DNA of 10,438 nt from Alphaproteobacteria bacterium (GTDB lineage Bacteria > Pseudomonadota > Alphaproteobacteria > UBA828), in assembly GCA_022826345.1 (NCBI GenBank), contig JAJDVB010000083.1, positions 1 through 10,438 on the forward strand. The letters are read 5' to 3'. The notes below the pieces were generated by a model, which saw only the letters and a list, made by a program, of their open reading frames with translations, had not been told where the DNA came from and made no database searches. This document shows positions 1 through 7,212 of this stretch, in pieces (positions within the stretch are counted from its first letter, which is position 1; every line of letters starts with the position of its first letter). The position numbers and the translations under genes are program-made.

Positions 1-390
1 ATCGTGGACGCCGCCGGCATGACCATGACGCTCGCGGTCTGCCCGCCGGGCCAGGGCCCCTCGCTCCACGCCCACCACCAGACCTACGAGACCTTCACCG
101 TGCTCAAGGGCCGCTTCGAGGTGACCTGGAACGACGACGGCAGCGGGCGGGTGGAGCTCGACGAGTTCGACACCATCTCGGTGCCGCCTAAGGTCAACCG
201 CGCCTTCCGCAACATCGGCGACGACGAGGCCATCCTGCAGGTGCTGATCTCGGGCGGCGTGCACGACATGACCGACATCGACATGGCGCCGTCGACCGCG
301 GTCAAGCTCGACGCGATCAAGCCGGGCGTGAAGGAGAAGTTTGCGGCCAAGGGCCTCACCTTCACCGCGCAGAAGGACGAGGCCGCCTGA
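1..390 (+). CDS. Cupin-domain protein, 5' end outside the window
   Basis: The frame is open from base 1, and the first possible start (GTG at 4) lies almost directly before the cupin core, so the true start is probably upstream of the window. Counting that GTG as residue 1, cupin motif 1 is complete: G16, H22, H24, E29, G36 fit G(X)5HXH(X)4E(X)6G. Motif 2 is degenerate: at residues 61-70 (PPKVNRAFRN) the usual metal-binding His is Arg66 and the usual Gly is Lys63, while Asn70 is kept. Small single-domain cupins with an Arg here do occur, so this may be a subfamily trait, but it leaves only three of the four classical metal ligands. The tail after about residue 90 is a charged extension. The function is unknown: it could be a sugar- or aromatic-modifying enzyme or a binding protein. 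A Gfo/Idh/MocA gene follows 29 bases later on the same strand, suggesting a shared transcript. Confidence 0.82.
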   Translation: MVDAAGMTMTLAVCPPGQGPSLHAHHQTYETFTVLKGRFEVTWNDDGSGRVELDEFDTISVPPKVNRAFRNIGDDEAILQVLISGGVHDMTDIDMAPSTAVKLDAIKPGVKEKFAAKGLTFTAQKDEAA

Positions 391-405
391 GCGGCGCGGC
401 CGGGC

Positions 406-412
406 GGGAGGG
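406..412 (+). promoter_or_regulatory. Strong ribosome binding site of the Gfo/Idh/MocA gene
   Basis: GGGAGGG lies in the 29-base gap after the cupin stop codon, about 7 bases before the ATG at 420. It fixes that ATG as the start. The gap is too short for a separate promoter to be evident, so co-transcription with the cupin gene is likely. Confidence 0.7.
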
Positions 413-419
413 CTGCGCC

Positions 420-1421
420 ATGGAGAGTGTCCGCATCGGCGTGATCGGCCTCGGCTGGTTCGGCGAGGTCCATTGCGACGCGATCCGGGCCACACCGGGC
501 CTGGAGCTTGCCGGGCTTTGCACGCGGACCGAATCGCGGCTCGCCGACCTCGGAGCCAAGTACGGCGTCGATCTGCTGGAGACCGACTACCGGGCGCTGC
601 TGGCGCGTGACGACCTCGATGCCGTCAGCGTCGTTACCATGTGGGACCAGCACACCGGGCCTACGCTGGATGCGCTGGCGGCGGGCAAGCACGTCTTCCT
701 CGAGAAGCCGATGGCGTCGACGGTCGACGACTGCGCGAAGATTGTCGCGGCGGCGGAGGCGGCATCAGGTTTCCTCATGGTGGGGCACATCTGCCGCTTC
801 AACCCGCGCTACGCCGCGGCCAAGCGGGAGATCGAGGCCGGCAACATCGGGCGCATCGTGGCGCTCAGCTCGCGGCGGAACATCCCGGCGGCGTGGACTC
901 CCGAGATCCTGAACAAGATCGGGCCGATCATCGGCGACGCCATCCACGACACCGACCTGATGCTCTGGTTCACCGGCGCGCACGTGGTGAGCGCCTACGC
1001 CCAGACCGTGGACGTGCGCGGCCTCAAGTACCCCGACATCGGCCAGACCATGTACCGCTTCGATTCGGGCGCGACCGCGACACTGGAGACGGTCTGGTGC
1101 ATGCCGGAGAAGACCCCCTTCGACATCGACGAGCGCATGTCGATCATCGGCACGGAGGGTTTCATCCACATCCAGGACACCTTCCCCAACATCGGCATCT
1201 GCACCAAGGACGGGTTCAGGAGCCCGGACACCACCTATTGGCCGGAGCTGCACGGCAGGCTCTCGGGCGCGCTCCGCGAGGAGTTCCTCTACTTCACCCG
1301 CTGCGTGCGCGAGGGCACGCCGCCCACCATCATCACGCCCGCAGAATCGATGGAGGCGGTGCGGACCACGCTCGCGGCCGAGCGCTCGGCGGAAACCGGC
1401 GAGGTGGTGCGGCTGGATTAG
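420..1421 (+). CDS. Gfo/Idh/MocA family NAD(P)-dependent oxidoreductase
   Basis: This 333-residue protein has the usual length and two-domain plan of the family. The N-terminal Rossmann fold (about 1-120) opens with the dinucleotide-binding motif IGVIGLGWFG (G10, G12, G15). The family signature EKP is at 95-97 (FLEKPMAST), with Lys96 the expected catalytic lysine. HICRFNPRY at 123-131 and DAIHDTDLMLW at 173-183 (Asp173, His177) match the conserved substrate-side residues of inositol 2-dehydrogenase-like enzymes. The C-terminal alpha/beta domain (about 130-333) carries the typical sheet segment near 210-250. Such enzymes oxidise or reduce a hydroxyl of a sugar, inositol or related polyol in the cytosol using NAD(H) or NADP(H). 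The substrate cannot be told from sequence; the family also contains dehydrogenases of non-sugar compounds. The start is set by the strong ribosome binding site just upstream. The preceding cupin gene is probably in the same operon. Confidence 0.93.
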   Translation: MESVRIGVIGLGWFGEVHCDAIRATPGLELAGLCTRTESRLADLGAKYGVDLLETDYRALLARDDLDAVSVVTMWDQHTGPTLDALAAGKHVFLEKPMASTVDDCAKIVAAAEAASGFLMVGHICRFNPRYAAAKREIEAGNIGRIVALSSRRNIPAAWTPEILNKIGPIIGDAIHDTDLMLWFTGAHVVSAYAQTVDVRGLKYPDIGQTMYRFDSGATATLETVWCMPEKTPFDIDERMSIIGTEGFIHIQDTFPNIGICTKDGFRSPDTTYWPELHGRLSGALREEFLYFTRCVREGTPPTIITPAESMEAVRTTLAAERSAETGEVVRLD

Positions 1422-1458
1422 GCGGCAGATCCAACGGGCCTTGCGCGGGCGGCCAACA

Positions 1459-1485
1459 TAGACTAAGTTTACTAGACTAAGTCTA
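1459..1485 (+). promoter_or_regulatory. Tandem 13-bp palindromes, candidate toxin-antitoxin operator
   Basis: Two near-identical 13-mers stand side by side: TAGACTAAGTTTA at 1459-1471 and TAGACTAAGTCTA at 1473-1485. They differ at one base and their centres are 14 bp apart. The second is a perfect palindrome around A1479; the first is a palindrome with one mismatch. The outer arms also pair (ATAGACT 1458-1464 with AGTCTAT 1480-1486). They sit in a short AT-rich island within GC-rich DNA, ending 13 bases before the antitoxin ATG. Phd/YefM antitoxins are known to bind paired palindromes next to their own promoter, and the toxin modulates this binding, so autoregulation is the natural reading. 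I could not fix convincing -35/-10 boxes. Confidence 0.65.
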
Positions 1486-1498
1486 TGGGATTATTGCC

Positions 1499-1744
1499 AT
1501 GCGTACCGTCAACATGCACGAGGCCAAGACCCAGCTGTCGCGTCTTGTCGCCGATGCAGCCGCCGGCGAACCGTTCGTCATCGCCCGTGCGGGCAAGCCC
1601 CTGGTGAAAGTGATTGCGGTAGACGCGGCGGCCTCCGGCACGACGAGCCGGCTCGGGTTCATGGAAGGGCAGTTCACGATACCGGAGGACTTCGACCGCA
1701 TCGGTGCCGCTGAGATCGAAGCGTTGTTCGACGGCGGCGAGTGA
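1499..1744 (+). CDS. Phd/YefM-type antitoxin of a type II toxin-antitoxin pair
   Basis: This 81-residue protein has the two-part plan of the family. The N-terminal part (about 1-50) is the Phd fold used for dimerisation and DNA binding: VNMHEAKTQLSRLV at 4-17, then EPFVIARAGKPLVKV. The acidic C-terminal tail (about 53-81, with GQFTIPEDFDRIG and EIEALFDGGE) is of the sort that wraps the toxin and blocks its active site. The ATG at 1499 follows GGGA at 1487-1490 at normal spacing. The toxin gene begins inside its stop codon (overlap 1741-1744), so translation is probably coupled, with the antitoxin made first. Regulation is likely autorepression through the paired palindromes immediately upstream. 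The name VapB is sometimes used by partner; the fold here is Phd-like rather than AbrB-like. Confidence 0.9.
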   Translation: MRTVNMHEAKTQLSRLVADAAAGEPFVIARAGKPLVKVIAVDAAASGTTSRLGFMEGQFTIPEDFDRIGAAEIEALFDGGE

Positions 1745-2127
1745 GGCTCCTGCTCGACACGCACGTCTTGCTCTGGGCGGCGGCTGATCCCGATCGGTTG
1801 CCGCGCGACGTGCATGCCCTGATGGAAGCGCCGACTACCGAACTCGTCTTCAGTGCCGCGTCGCTGTGGGAGATCGCTATCAAGAACAGCCTCGGGCGGA
1901 GGGCGTTCAGCGTCGACCCACGCCTGATGCGCCGGAACCTCCTGGAGCGCGACTACCGCGAGCTTCCCATATCCGGGGCGCATGCGACCGTCGTGGACCT
2001 GTTGCCGCCCATCCACAAGGACCCGTTCGACCGTATCCTGGTCGCGCAGGCCCAGATCGAGGGGCTCACCCTCCTGACGGCGGACGATACTCTGGCACGC
2101 TATCCGGGGCCGATCCGCGCTCTCTGA
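1741..2127 (+). CDS. vapC: VapC-type PIN-domain ribonuclease toxin
   Basis: This 128-residue, single-domain protein has the normal size of a VapC toxin. The PIN active-site acidic residues are all present: Asp6 in LLLDTHVLLW, Glu44 in SLWEIAIK, Asp97 in HKDPFDRILVAQA, and Asp115/Asp116 in LLTADD. The motifs fit the PIN subgroup usually paired with Phd-type antitoxins. The family cleaves RNA in the cytosol with bound Mg2+ or Mn2+, classically tRNA or rRNA; the target here cannot be read from sequence. The start is a GTG overlapping the antitoxin stop codon (GTGA), which favours coupled translation over an independent ribosome binding site. Catalytic residues are intact, so the toxin looks functional. 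It ends 19 bp from the stop codon of the convergent LLM oxidoreductase gene. Confidence 0.92.
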   Translation: MRLLLDTHVLLWAAADPDRLPRDVHALMEAPTTELVFSAASLWEIAIKNSLGRRAFSVDPRLMRRNLLERDYRELPISGAHATVVDLLPPIHKDPFDRILVAQAQIEGLTLLTADDTLARYPGPIRAL

Positions 2128-2146
2128 ACGCGGGCGAACCGGAGCC

Positions 2147-3169
2147 TCACCGGAAGTTCGGGATCACGTGGTCGCCGTAGTCGGCGACGATGCGCTCCTC
2201 CGCGCCGTTGGTGAGGTAGATCGTGAACTGGGTGACGCCCGCCGCCTCCAGCGCCTTGAGCTTGGCGACGTGCTCGTCCGGCTCGCCCAGGATGCAGAAG
2301 GAGTCGGTGATCTCCGGCGTGATGTAGTAGGTGTTGTCGGAGACCTTGTCGGCGTGCTGGCGGTAATTGTAGCCCTCGCCGCCCGCGCCCGCGCCGCGCC
2401 GCGCCTCGATGTAGGCGGTGAGGCTGTCCGGCACGAGGTCGGTGTCGGCGCCGTACTTCTCCACGATGTCGGCCACGTGGTTGCCGACCAGCGCCGGAAA
2501 CCACTTGGTCTGCGCGACGCCGGTCTCCCGGTCGCCGACCCAGACCGGAGCGGCCGAGAGCACCCGGTAGCCCCCCATGTCGCGGCCCGCGGCCTCGCCC
2601 GCCGCCTTGGCCTGGCCGCCGAACCATTCGCAGAGCCCCACGTCGGCAAGCTGAATGATGAGCCCATCGCCGACCTCTCCGGCCGTCTTGAGCGCCTTGG
2701 GCCCGTAGGCCGCGAACCAGACCGGCATGGGGTGGCCCGCGACCCATTCCATGTAGACCGGCTCCGGGCAGTCCGCGTACTGCACGGTATCACCTGCCAC
2801 CATCTTGCGCATGGCATCGCAGAACTCGGCGGTATAGGCGAGCGTCGCCGGCGACTTGCCCATGACCCGCATGGAGCTGTCGCCGCGACCCACGGCAATG
2901 TCGAAGCGCCCGCGCCCGATGTCACTCAGCGTGGCGAAGAGGCTCGCCGCCACCGACCAGTCGCGCACCTTGGGATTGGTCACCAGCGGGCCGAAGCGCA
3001 CGCGCTCGGTATGCGCCATGCAGACCGCCATCTTGGTGTAGCAGTCCGACCAGAGGATGTGGGAATCGAAGAACCAGACATAGTCGAAGCCCGCCGCCTC
3101 GCACTGGCGCGCGATGGCAATGGTGCGCTCGACTCCGATGTCGCCCTTGAAGGCAATCCCGAATTCCAT
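2147..3169 (-). CDS. LLM-class flavin- or F420-dependent oxidoreductase
   Basis: This 340-residue protein has the length and sequence of luciferase-like TIM-barrel oxidoreductases. Recognisable segments are the first strand MEFGIAFKGD, EAAGFDYVWFFDSH at 25-38, RVRFGPLVTNP at 57-67, the family hallmark DIGRGRFDIAVGRGDSS at 83-99, the strand/helix GPKALKTAGEVGDGLI at 156-171, and a C-terminal YGDHVIPNF. It resembles, from memory, the group labelled F420-dependent CPS_4043 family (TIGR03842), related to methylenetetrahydromethanopterin reductase. Members found in proteobacteria may use F420 or FMN; the sequence alone does not decide. There is no signal peptide, so it is cytosolic. It is the last gene of the leftward operon, 21 bp after hyuB, with its own strong ribosome binding site. 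Context suggests an oxidation or reduction step on the product of, or a precursor to, the HyuA/HyuB reaction. That role is inference. Confidence 0.92.
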   Translation of the reverse strand: MEFGIAFKGDIGVERTIAIARQCEAAGFDYVWFFDSHILWSDCYTKMAVCMAHTERVRFGPLVTNPKVRDWSVAASLFATLSDIGRGRFDIAVGRGDSSMRVMGKSPATLAYTAEFCDAMRKMVAGDTVQYADCPEPVYMEWVAGHPMPVWFAAYGPKALKTAGEVGDGLIIQLADVGLCEWFGGQAKAAGEAAGRDMGGYRVLSAAPVWVGDRETGVAQTKWFPALVGNHVADIVEKYGADTDLVPDSLTAYIEARRGAGAGGEGYNYRQHADKVSDNTYYITPEITDSFCILGEPDEHVAKLKALEAAGVTQFTIYLTNGAEERIVADYGDHVIPNFR

Positions 3170-3176
3170 GCCGCTT

Positions 3177-3183
3177 CTCCTCC
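3177..3183 (-). promoter_or_regulatory. Ribosome binding site of the LLM oxidoreductase gene
   Basis: Read on the - strand, GGAGGAG lies 7 bases before the ATG at 3169, within the 21-base gap after the hyuB stop codon. It is the strongest Shine-Dalgarno match in the leftward operon, fixes the start, and suggests this last gene is translated independently of hyuB. Confidence 0.75.
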
Positions 3184-3190
3184 GATCAGA

Positions 3191-5050
3191 TCACGTTGGG
3201 CTCTGGCCTGCGTCGGCGCCGTTGCCCGGCGCTTTCAGCAGCCGCCCCAGTGGATGCACCTCACCGGGGCCATAACCCTCGGGCGCAGTCTCGGTGCCAG
3301 CGCGGCGCTCCGCCGTCGCCGCTTCGTCGATACGCAGGGGATCGACCGCGCCATTGCCGCCCGCGATCACCACGCCGTAGACCCGCTCGGCCCGCTCCCG
3401 CGTGATCCAGCCCTGCTCGACATCGGCCAGCACCGCCTCGGGCGTCCTCGCGCGGGGGTCGCCGAAGCCGCCGCCGCCGTTGGAGCGGTAGATCAGCTGA
3501 TCGCCGGGGGCGAGGCGGATGCCCATGGCGTGCATGCCGAGTTCCTCTTCCGTCTCCGGCGACGCCACGCGGCGCAGCCTCAGCGTGTTGGGGCCGCCAT
3601 TGGTGCCGCCGGCGAGCCCGAAGGGCGTCACCTCGGCGCGGTCGCCGTGCATGGTCATGGTCATGGCGCCGAGCGTCTTGAAGCTGCGGTCGATCCCGAC
3701 CCCGCCGCGCCAGGTGCCGTCGCCGCAGGAATCGGTGACCCCTTCGCAGTTGGTGTAGAGCAGCGGATACCAGCGTTCGAGGATCTCCACCGGCTGGTTG
3801 GTCGCACCCCCGATGAAGATCATCATCTGGAAGGGGTTGCCGTCCTTGTAGCTGCGCGCGCCCTGGCCGCCCTCGTTCCAGAGGTAGTTGACGTAGTGCT
3901 TGCCGGTCTTGGGATGCACGCCGCCGATGCAGAGGTTCGCGAGGTTGATGCCGGCGGCGTACATGCGCTTGGGGTTCACGTCCTGGAAGGCTGCGGCCCA
4001 GCAGGCCATGGTGACCGCAGCGACCTTCTCGTAAGCTCCGCTCGCGTAGCCGGAGGCAGGTGTCGGCTCCTCGATGTGGACGCAGCTCCCCGGCACGGAC
4101 AGCACCTCGACCGTGCGGCTCAGGCCATGGTTGAGCGGCGCAAGCTGCGGGAAGCAGTGGAGCGTGCCGTCGAAGACTGCGGTCTCCAGCGAGGCGCGCG
4201 GGAAGCCGAAGGGGCCGACAGGCGCGGCATCGCTCTCCCGAAAATCGAAGCTCGCGCGGTCGCCCGCGATGGTGAGCCGGCAGTGCACCCGGATGCGCGG
4301 GTGCTCGGGATGCATGATGTCCTTGTCCGAGAAATCCTCGAACTCGTATTCGCCGTCCGGCAGCTGCGCAACCTGGGCGCGGAATCGCTCCTCGGTGTAG
4401 TCGAAGATGTCCTCGAACAGCGCCTCGATGGTCTCCGCCCCGTGGCGGGCGTAGAGCTCCAGCAGGCGGTCCTCAATCAGCGATCCCGCCTGCCGCTGGG
4501 CATGGATGTCGGCGATGCGCTCGCGCCCGGTGCGCATGTTGTACTCGATCAGCGTCATCACCGTGCGGTCGAGCTCGCCGTCATGGAAGAGCCGCATGGG
4601 CGGCATCCTGAGCCCTTCGGAGTAGCAGTCCACCGCGCGCGGGTTGAAGCTGCCGGGCAGCGCGCCGCCCACGTCGGGCCAGTGGCCGGTGCTGGAGTTG
4701 AAGGCGACGAGGCGGCCGTCGTGATGGATCGGTCGGATCAGCTTCACGTCGTTGCAGTGGATGCCGCCGGTGTAGGGGTCGTTGAAGATGTAGATGTCGC
4801 CGGGCTCGAATTCGCCGACCCACTCCTTCACCACCCGCACGGAAGGCTCGAAGGAGCCGATGTGGGGCGCCTGATCCCGGTTGCCGTGGGCGACGAGGCG
4901 GCCCTCCGCCGTAAGCAGCGCGCAGGAGTGGTCGTGGCCCTCGCTGATGGTCGGCGCATAGGCGAGGCGGGCGATCATCTCGCTGCCCTCGTCGCACATG
5001 CTGCCAAGCGCGTTGCGCAGCACCTCGAAGGTGATGGGGTCCAGCTGCAT
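3191..5050 (-). CDS. hyuB: Hydantoinase B/oxoprolinase family protein (HyuB)
   Basis: This 619-residue protein has the conserved plan of the HyuB half of ATP-dependent cyclic amide hydrolases. It starts with DPITFEVLRNAL at 4-15. The central signature GDIYIFNDPYTGGIHCND spans 84-101 and is followed by GHWPDVGGALPGSF at 122-135. Further conserved segments are GDGTWRGGVG at 443-452 and the hallmark GGGGFGDP at 525-532. The domain ends near the usual YGVVI (558-562). The last 55 or so residues, rich in Gly, Ala and Pro, look like a family-variable tail. With HyuA it would form a complex opening a lactam or imide ring at the cost of ATP, as in N-methylhydantoinase, 5-oxoprolinase or caprolactamase. 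Related acetone and acetophenone carboxylases share the fold, so carboxylation cannot be excluded. The start lies 4 bp after the hyuA stop codon, implying translational coupling. Substrate is unknown. Confidence 0.95.
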   Translation of the reverse strand: MQLDPITFEVLRNALGSMCDEGSEMIARLAYAPTISEGHDHSCALLTAEGRLVAHGNRDQAPHIGSFEPSVRVVKEWVGEFEPGDIYIFNDPYTGGIHCNDVKLIRPIHHDGRLVAFNSSTGHWPDVGGALPGSFNPRAVDCYSEGLRMPPMRLFHDGELDRTVMTLIEYNMRTGRERIADIHAQRQAGSLIEDRLLELYARHGAETIEALFEDIFDYTEERFRAQVAQLPDGEYEFEDFSDKDIMHPEHPRIRVHCRLTIAGDRASFDFRESDAAPVGPFGFPRASLETAVFDGTLHCFPQLAPLNHGLSRTVEVLSVPGSCVHIEEPTPASGYASGAYEKVAAVTMACWAAAFQDVNPKRMYAAGINLANLCIGGVHPKTGKHYVNYLWNEGGQGARSYKDGNPFQMMIFIGGATNQPVEILERWYPLLYTNCEGVTDSCGDGTWRGGVGIDRSFKTLGAMTMTMHGDRAEVTPFGLAGGTNGGPNTLRLRRVASPETEEELGMHAMGIRLAPGDQLIYRSNGGGGFGDPRARTPEAVLADVEQGWITRERAERVYGVVIAGGNGAVDPLRIDEAATAERRAGTETAPEGYGPGEVHPLGRLLKAPGNGADAGQSPT

Positions 5051-5054
5051 GGTC

Positions 5055-7121
5055 CTACCCGCTCGTGCAGATCAGGTTGAAGCGATCGTCCACGCGGGCG
5101 TTCGAGCCGGGGATGAGCACCGTCGTGCTGTCCAGCTGCTCGATGATGGCGGGGCCCGGAATCTCGAAACCTGCGGGGAGCAAGGTGCGCTCGTAGACCG
5201 GTGCCTCGACCCAGCCCTCGGCCTCGTCGAACATCTGCCTCCGCCCGCGCGGATCGGGACTCGCAGCGCCGTTCGCGCCGAACGTGGGCTCCGGGCCGGG
5301 CGTGCGCCGGGCCTCGGCCGCGACCCGGGCGTTGACGATCTCGAGCTCGGCAAGGTCCTCCGGCAGGGTGTAGCCATAGTCCTCGGTGTGACGCTGGTGG
5401 AACGCGCGGAAGAGTGCGCGGATGTCGTCGTCGTCGAGCGGGCCCGGCTGGACCGCGAGCGTGAGCCCGCCCGAGACCTGGCCATAGTAGCGCACATCGA
5501 TCTCGCGGCGGAGCACCACGTCCCCAGCCGCCACGCCGTCGCGCGTGAGCCGCGCCATCGCCCGCTCTTCCAAGTCGGCGAAGGCATCGTTGATCTCGCC
5601 GGTATCGAAGCGCTCGTCGGTGGCGAAGATGGACTGCACGAAGTCGTGCCGGACCTCCACGTGAAGCACGCCCATGGCAGAGCCGAGGCCGGGGCGGAAC
5701 GGCACGATCACCTCGGGAATGCCGAGCTCGCGGGCAAGCTCGACCGCGTAGAGCGGCCCGGCGCCGCCGAAGGCGACCAGCGCGAAGTCGCGCGGGTCGT
5801 GGCCGCGCTTCACCGAGATGAGGCGGATCGCGCCCGCCATGTTGGCGCGCATGACGCGAAGAATGCCGGCCGCGGCTTCCGCTCGCGAATACCCCAGGGG
5901 CTCCGCGATCCGGTCGATGGCCTGCTGGGCGAGTTCGGGATGCAGCGCGACCCGACCCGCAAGTCTTGTCTCCCCGCCGAGACGGCCGAGCACGAGGTTC
6001 GCATCGGTCGCGGTGGGCTTGCTGCCGCCCTGGCCATAGCAGGCCGGGCCCGGCCGTGCGCCCGCGCTATCGGGCCCTACCTTCAGCACCCCGCCCTCGT
6101 CGATGCGGGCGATGGAGCCGCCGCCAGCGCCGATGGCCGTGACGTCCACCGAAGGGAAGCTGATGACGATGTTGAATTCGATGTTCCACTCGGGCCGGAT
6201 CAGCGGGCGGCCCCGGCGCGAGAGCGAGACGTCGGCGCTGGTCCCGCCCACGTCGAGGACGATCACGTCGGGCCTCTCGGCGAGCCGACCGATGGCAGCA
6301 CCCGCCATCACGCCTGCCGCCGGCCCCGACTGGCAGATTCGCGCGGGGATGCGGCGTGCTGCCTCTATGGACATCACACCGCCGCCGGAATGGGTGATGA
6401 GGACCGAGCCGTCGTAGCCGATGCCTTCGAGCCGGGCGAGGAGCGCAGCGAGATAGCGCTCCAGCACCGGGCCGAGATAGGCGTTGGCTACGGTGGTGCT
6501 GGTGCGCTCGAACTCGCGGATCTCGGGCAGGATGTCGGAGGAGCGGCAGACGTAGCCGCCCGGCATCTCGTCGCCGAGGATCTCGTGCGCGCGGCGCTCG
6601 TGCGCGTCGTTGATGTAGCTGTGGAGGAAGCTCACCGCCACCGCCTCGATCCCGCGCTCGCGGAGGCGGGCAGCGATGGCGCGCAAGCCGGCTTCGTCGA
6701 GGGGCTCCAGCACCTCGCCCTCGTAGGTGGTGCGCTGGGCGACGGTCATGGTGTCGCGGCGGTCGACCAGCGCGGGCGCGGGGTCCCAGTCGGAATCGTA
6801 GAGGGTGGGTCGGGCGGCGCGCGCGGCGTGCAGCACGTCGGTAAAGCCAGCGGTGGTCACCAGCGCGGTGCGGGCGCCGGTGCGCATGATGACCGTGTTG
6901 GTGGCAATGGTGGTGCCAATCTTGATGAGCTTGATATCGGCGGGCTTGGCGTCCACGGCCTCGATGCCGGCGAGCATGCCGTCGATAAAGTCGGGCGGCG
7001 TCGACGCGGTCTTCGCGACCTCGACCGCGCCCGTCGCCGCGTCGTGGCGGATCACGTCGGTGAACGTGCCGCCCACATCGACAGCGAGCACGTAGCGGCC
7101 GCCCTGGCTGGCGCTACTCAT
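5055..7121 (-). CDS. hyuA: Hydantoinase A/oxoprolinase family protein (HyuA)
   Basis: This 688-residue protein is typical in length for HyuA, the ATP-binding half of the complex. The N-terminal domain opens with the phosphate-binding motif DVGGTFTD at 15-22. The main domain carries SGPAAG at 265-270, a second actin-like phosphate loop DVGGTSADVS at 290-299, GAGGGSIA at 331-338 and GPACYG at 358-363. The segment FGGAGPLYA at 451-459 has Tyr where many relatives have His. The C-terminal part includes RYYGQ near 544-548 and GPAIIEQLDSTTVLIPG at 657-673. The family activates the amide oxygen with ATP so that the ring can be hydrolysed; related carboxylases use the same chemistry. The start at 7121 is well placed for the first motif, though only a weak AAGAG lies upstream. 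It follows the Mo-subunit gene after 97 bp and is followed by hyuB after 4 bp, so A and B are surely one unit. The substrate is not identifiable from sequence. Confidence 0.95.
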   Translation of the reverse strand: MSSASQGGRYVLAVDVGGTFTDVIRHDAATGAVEVAKTASTPPDFIDGMLAGIEAVDAKPADIKLIKIGTTIATNTVIMRTGARTALVTTAGFTDVLHAARAARPTLYDSDWDPAPALVDRRDTMTVAQRTTYEGEVLEPLDEAGLRAIAARLRERGIEAVAVSFLHSYINDAHERRAHEILGDEMPGGYVCRSSDILPEIREFERTSTTVANAYLGPVLERYLAALLARLEGIGYDGSVLITHSGGGVMSIEAARRIPARICQSGPAAGVMAGAAIGRLAERPDVIVLDVGGTSADVSLSRRGRPLIRPEWNIEFNIVISFPSVDVTAIGAGGGSIARIDEGGVLKVGPDSAGARPGPACYGQGGSKPTATDANLVLGRLGGETRLAGRVALHPELAQQAIDRIAEPLGYSRAEAAAGILRVMRANMAGAIRLISVKRGHDPRDFALVAFGGAGPLYAVELARELGIPEVIVPFRPGLGSAMGVLHVEVRHDFVQSIFATDERFDTGEINDAFADLEERAMARLTRDGVAAGDVVLRREIDVRYYGQVSGGLTLAVQPGPLDDDDIRALFRAFHQRHTEDYGYTLPEDLAELEIVNARVAAEARRTPGPEPTFGANGAASPDPRGRRQMFDEAEGWVEAPVYERTLLPAGFEIPGPAIIEQLDSTTVLIPGSNARVDDRFNLICTSG

Positions 7122-7176
7122 TTGAAATCACGTTCTCTTGCCACGGTGTTGCCCGCGCTGTGGCGACAAGCCGCGC

Positions 7177-7205
7177 ACGATAGTCGCCCGCCACGCCTGC
7201 GCCAA
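7177..7205 (-). promoter_or_regulatory. Possible weak sigma-70 promoter before hyuA
   Basis: Read on the - strand, TTGGCG (7205-7200) and TATCGT (7182-7177) are spaced by 17 bases, each matching four of six consensus positions. It lies in the 97-bp gap between the Mo-subunit gene and hyuA and would start transcription about 50 bases before the hyuA ATG. Such partial matches are common by chance, so this is only a candidate. Confidence 0.22.
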
Positions 7206-7212
7206 GCGGGCG
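7185..7212 (-). other. Intercistronic GC hairpin after the Mo-subunit gene
   Basis: CGCCCGC at 7185-7191 is the exact inverse complement of GCGGGCG at 7206-7212, giving a 7-bp all-GC stem with a 14-base loop. It begins 8 bases past the stop codon of the molybdopterin subunit gene. No T-run follows on the - strand, so it is not a normal intrinsic terminator. It could slow 3'-to-5' decay and set different mRNA levels for the two halves of the operon, or be chance in GC-rich DNA. It overlaps the candidate promoter. Confidence 0.3.

Noticed and set aside
2128..2146. Bidirectional terminator between vapC and the LLM gene
   Set aside because: The gap is 19 bp and shows no solid stem or T-run in either direction.
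2168..5080. A 970-codon open frame on the + strand opposite the LLM gene and hyuB
   Set aside because: Same explanation: antisense register to both - strand genes, rich in Arg, Ala, Gly, Val and His, no domain visible.
7162..7188. Second inverted repeat GGCGAC/GTCGCC with a 15-base loop in the gap before hyuA
   Set aside because: Only 6 bp with a long loop and no T-run; expected by chance in GC-rich DNA and incompatible with the better 7-bp stem beside it.
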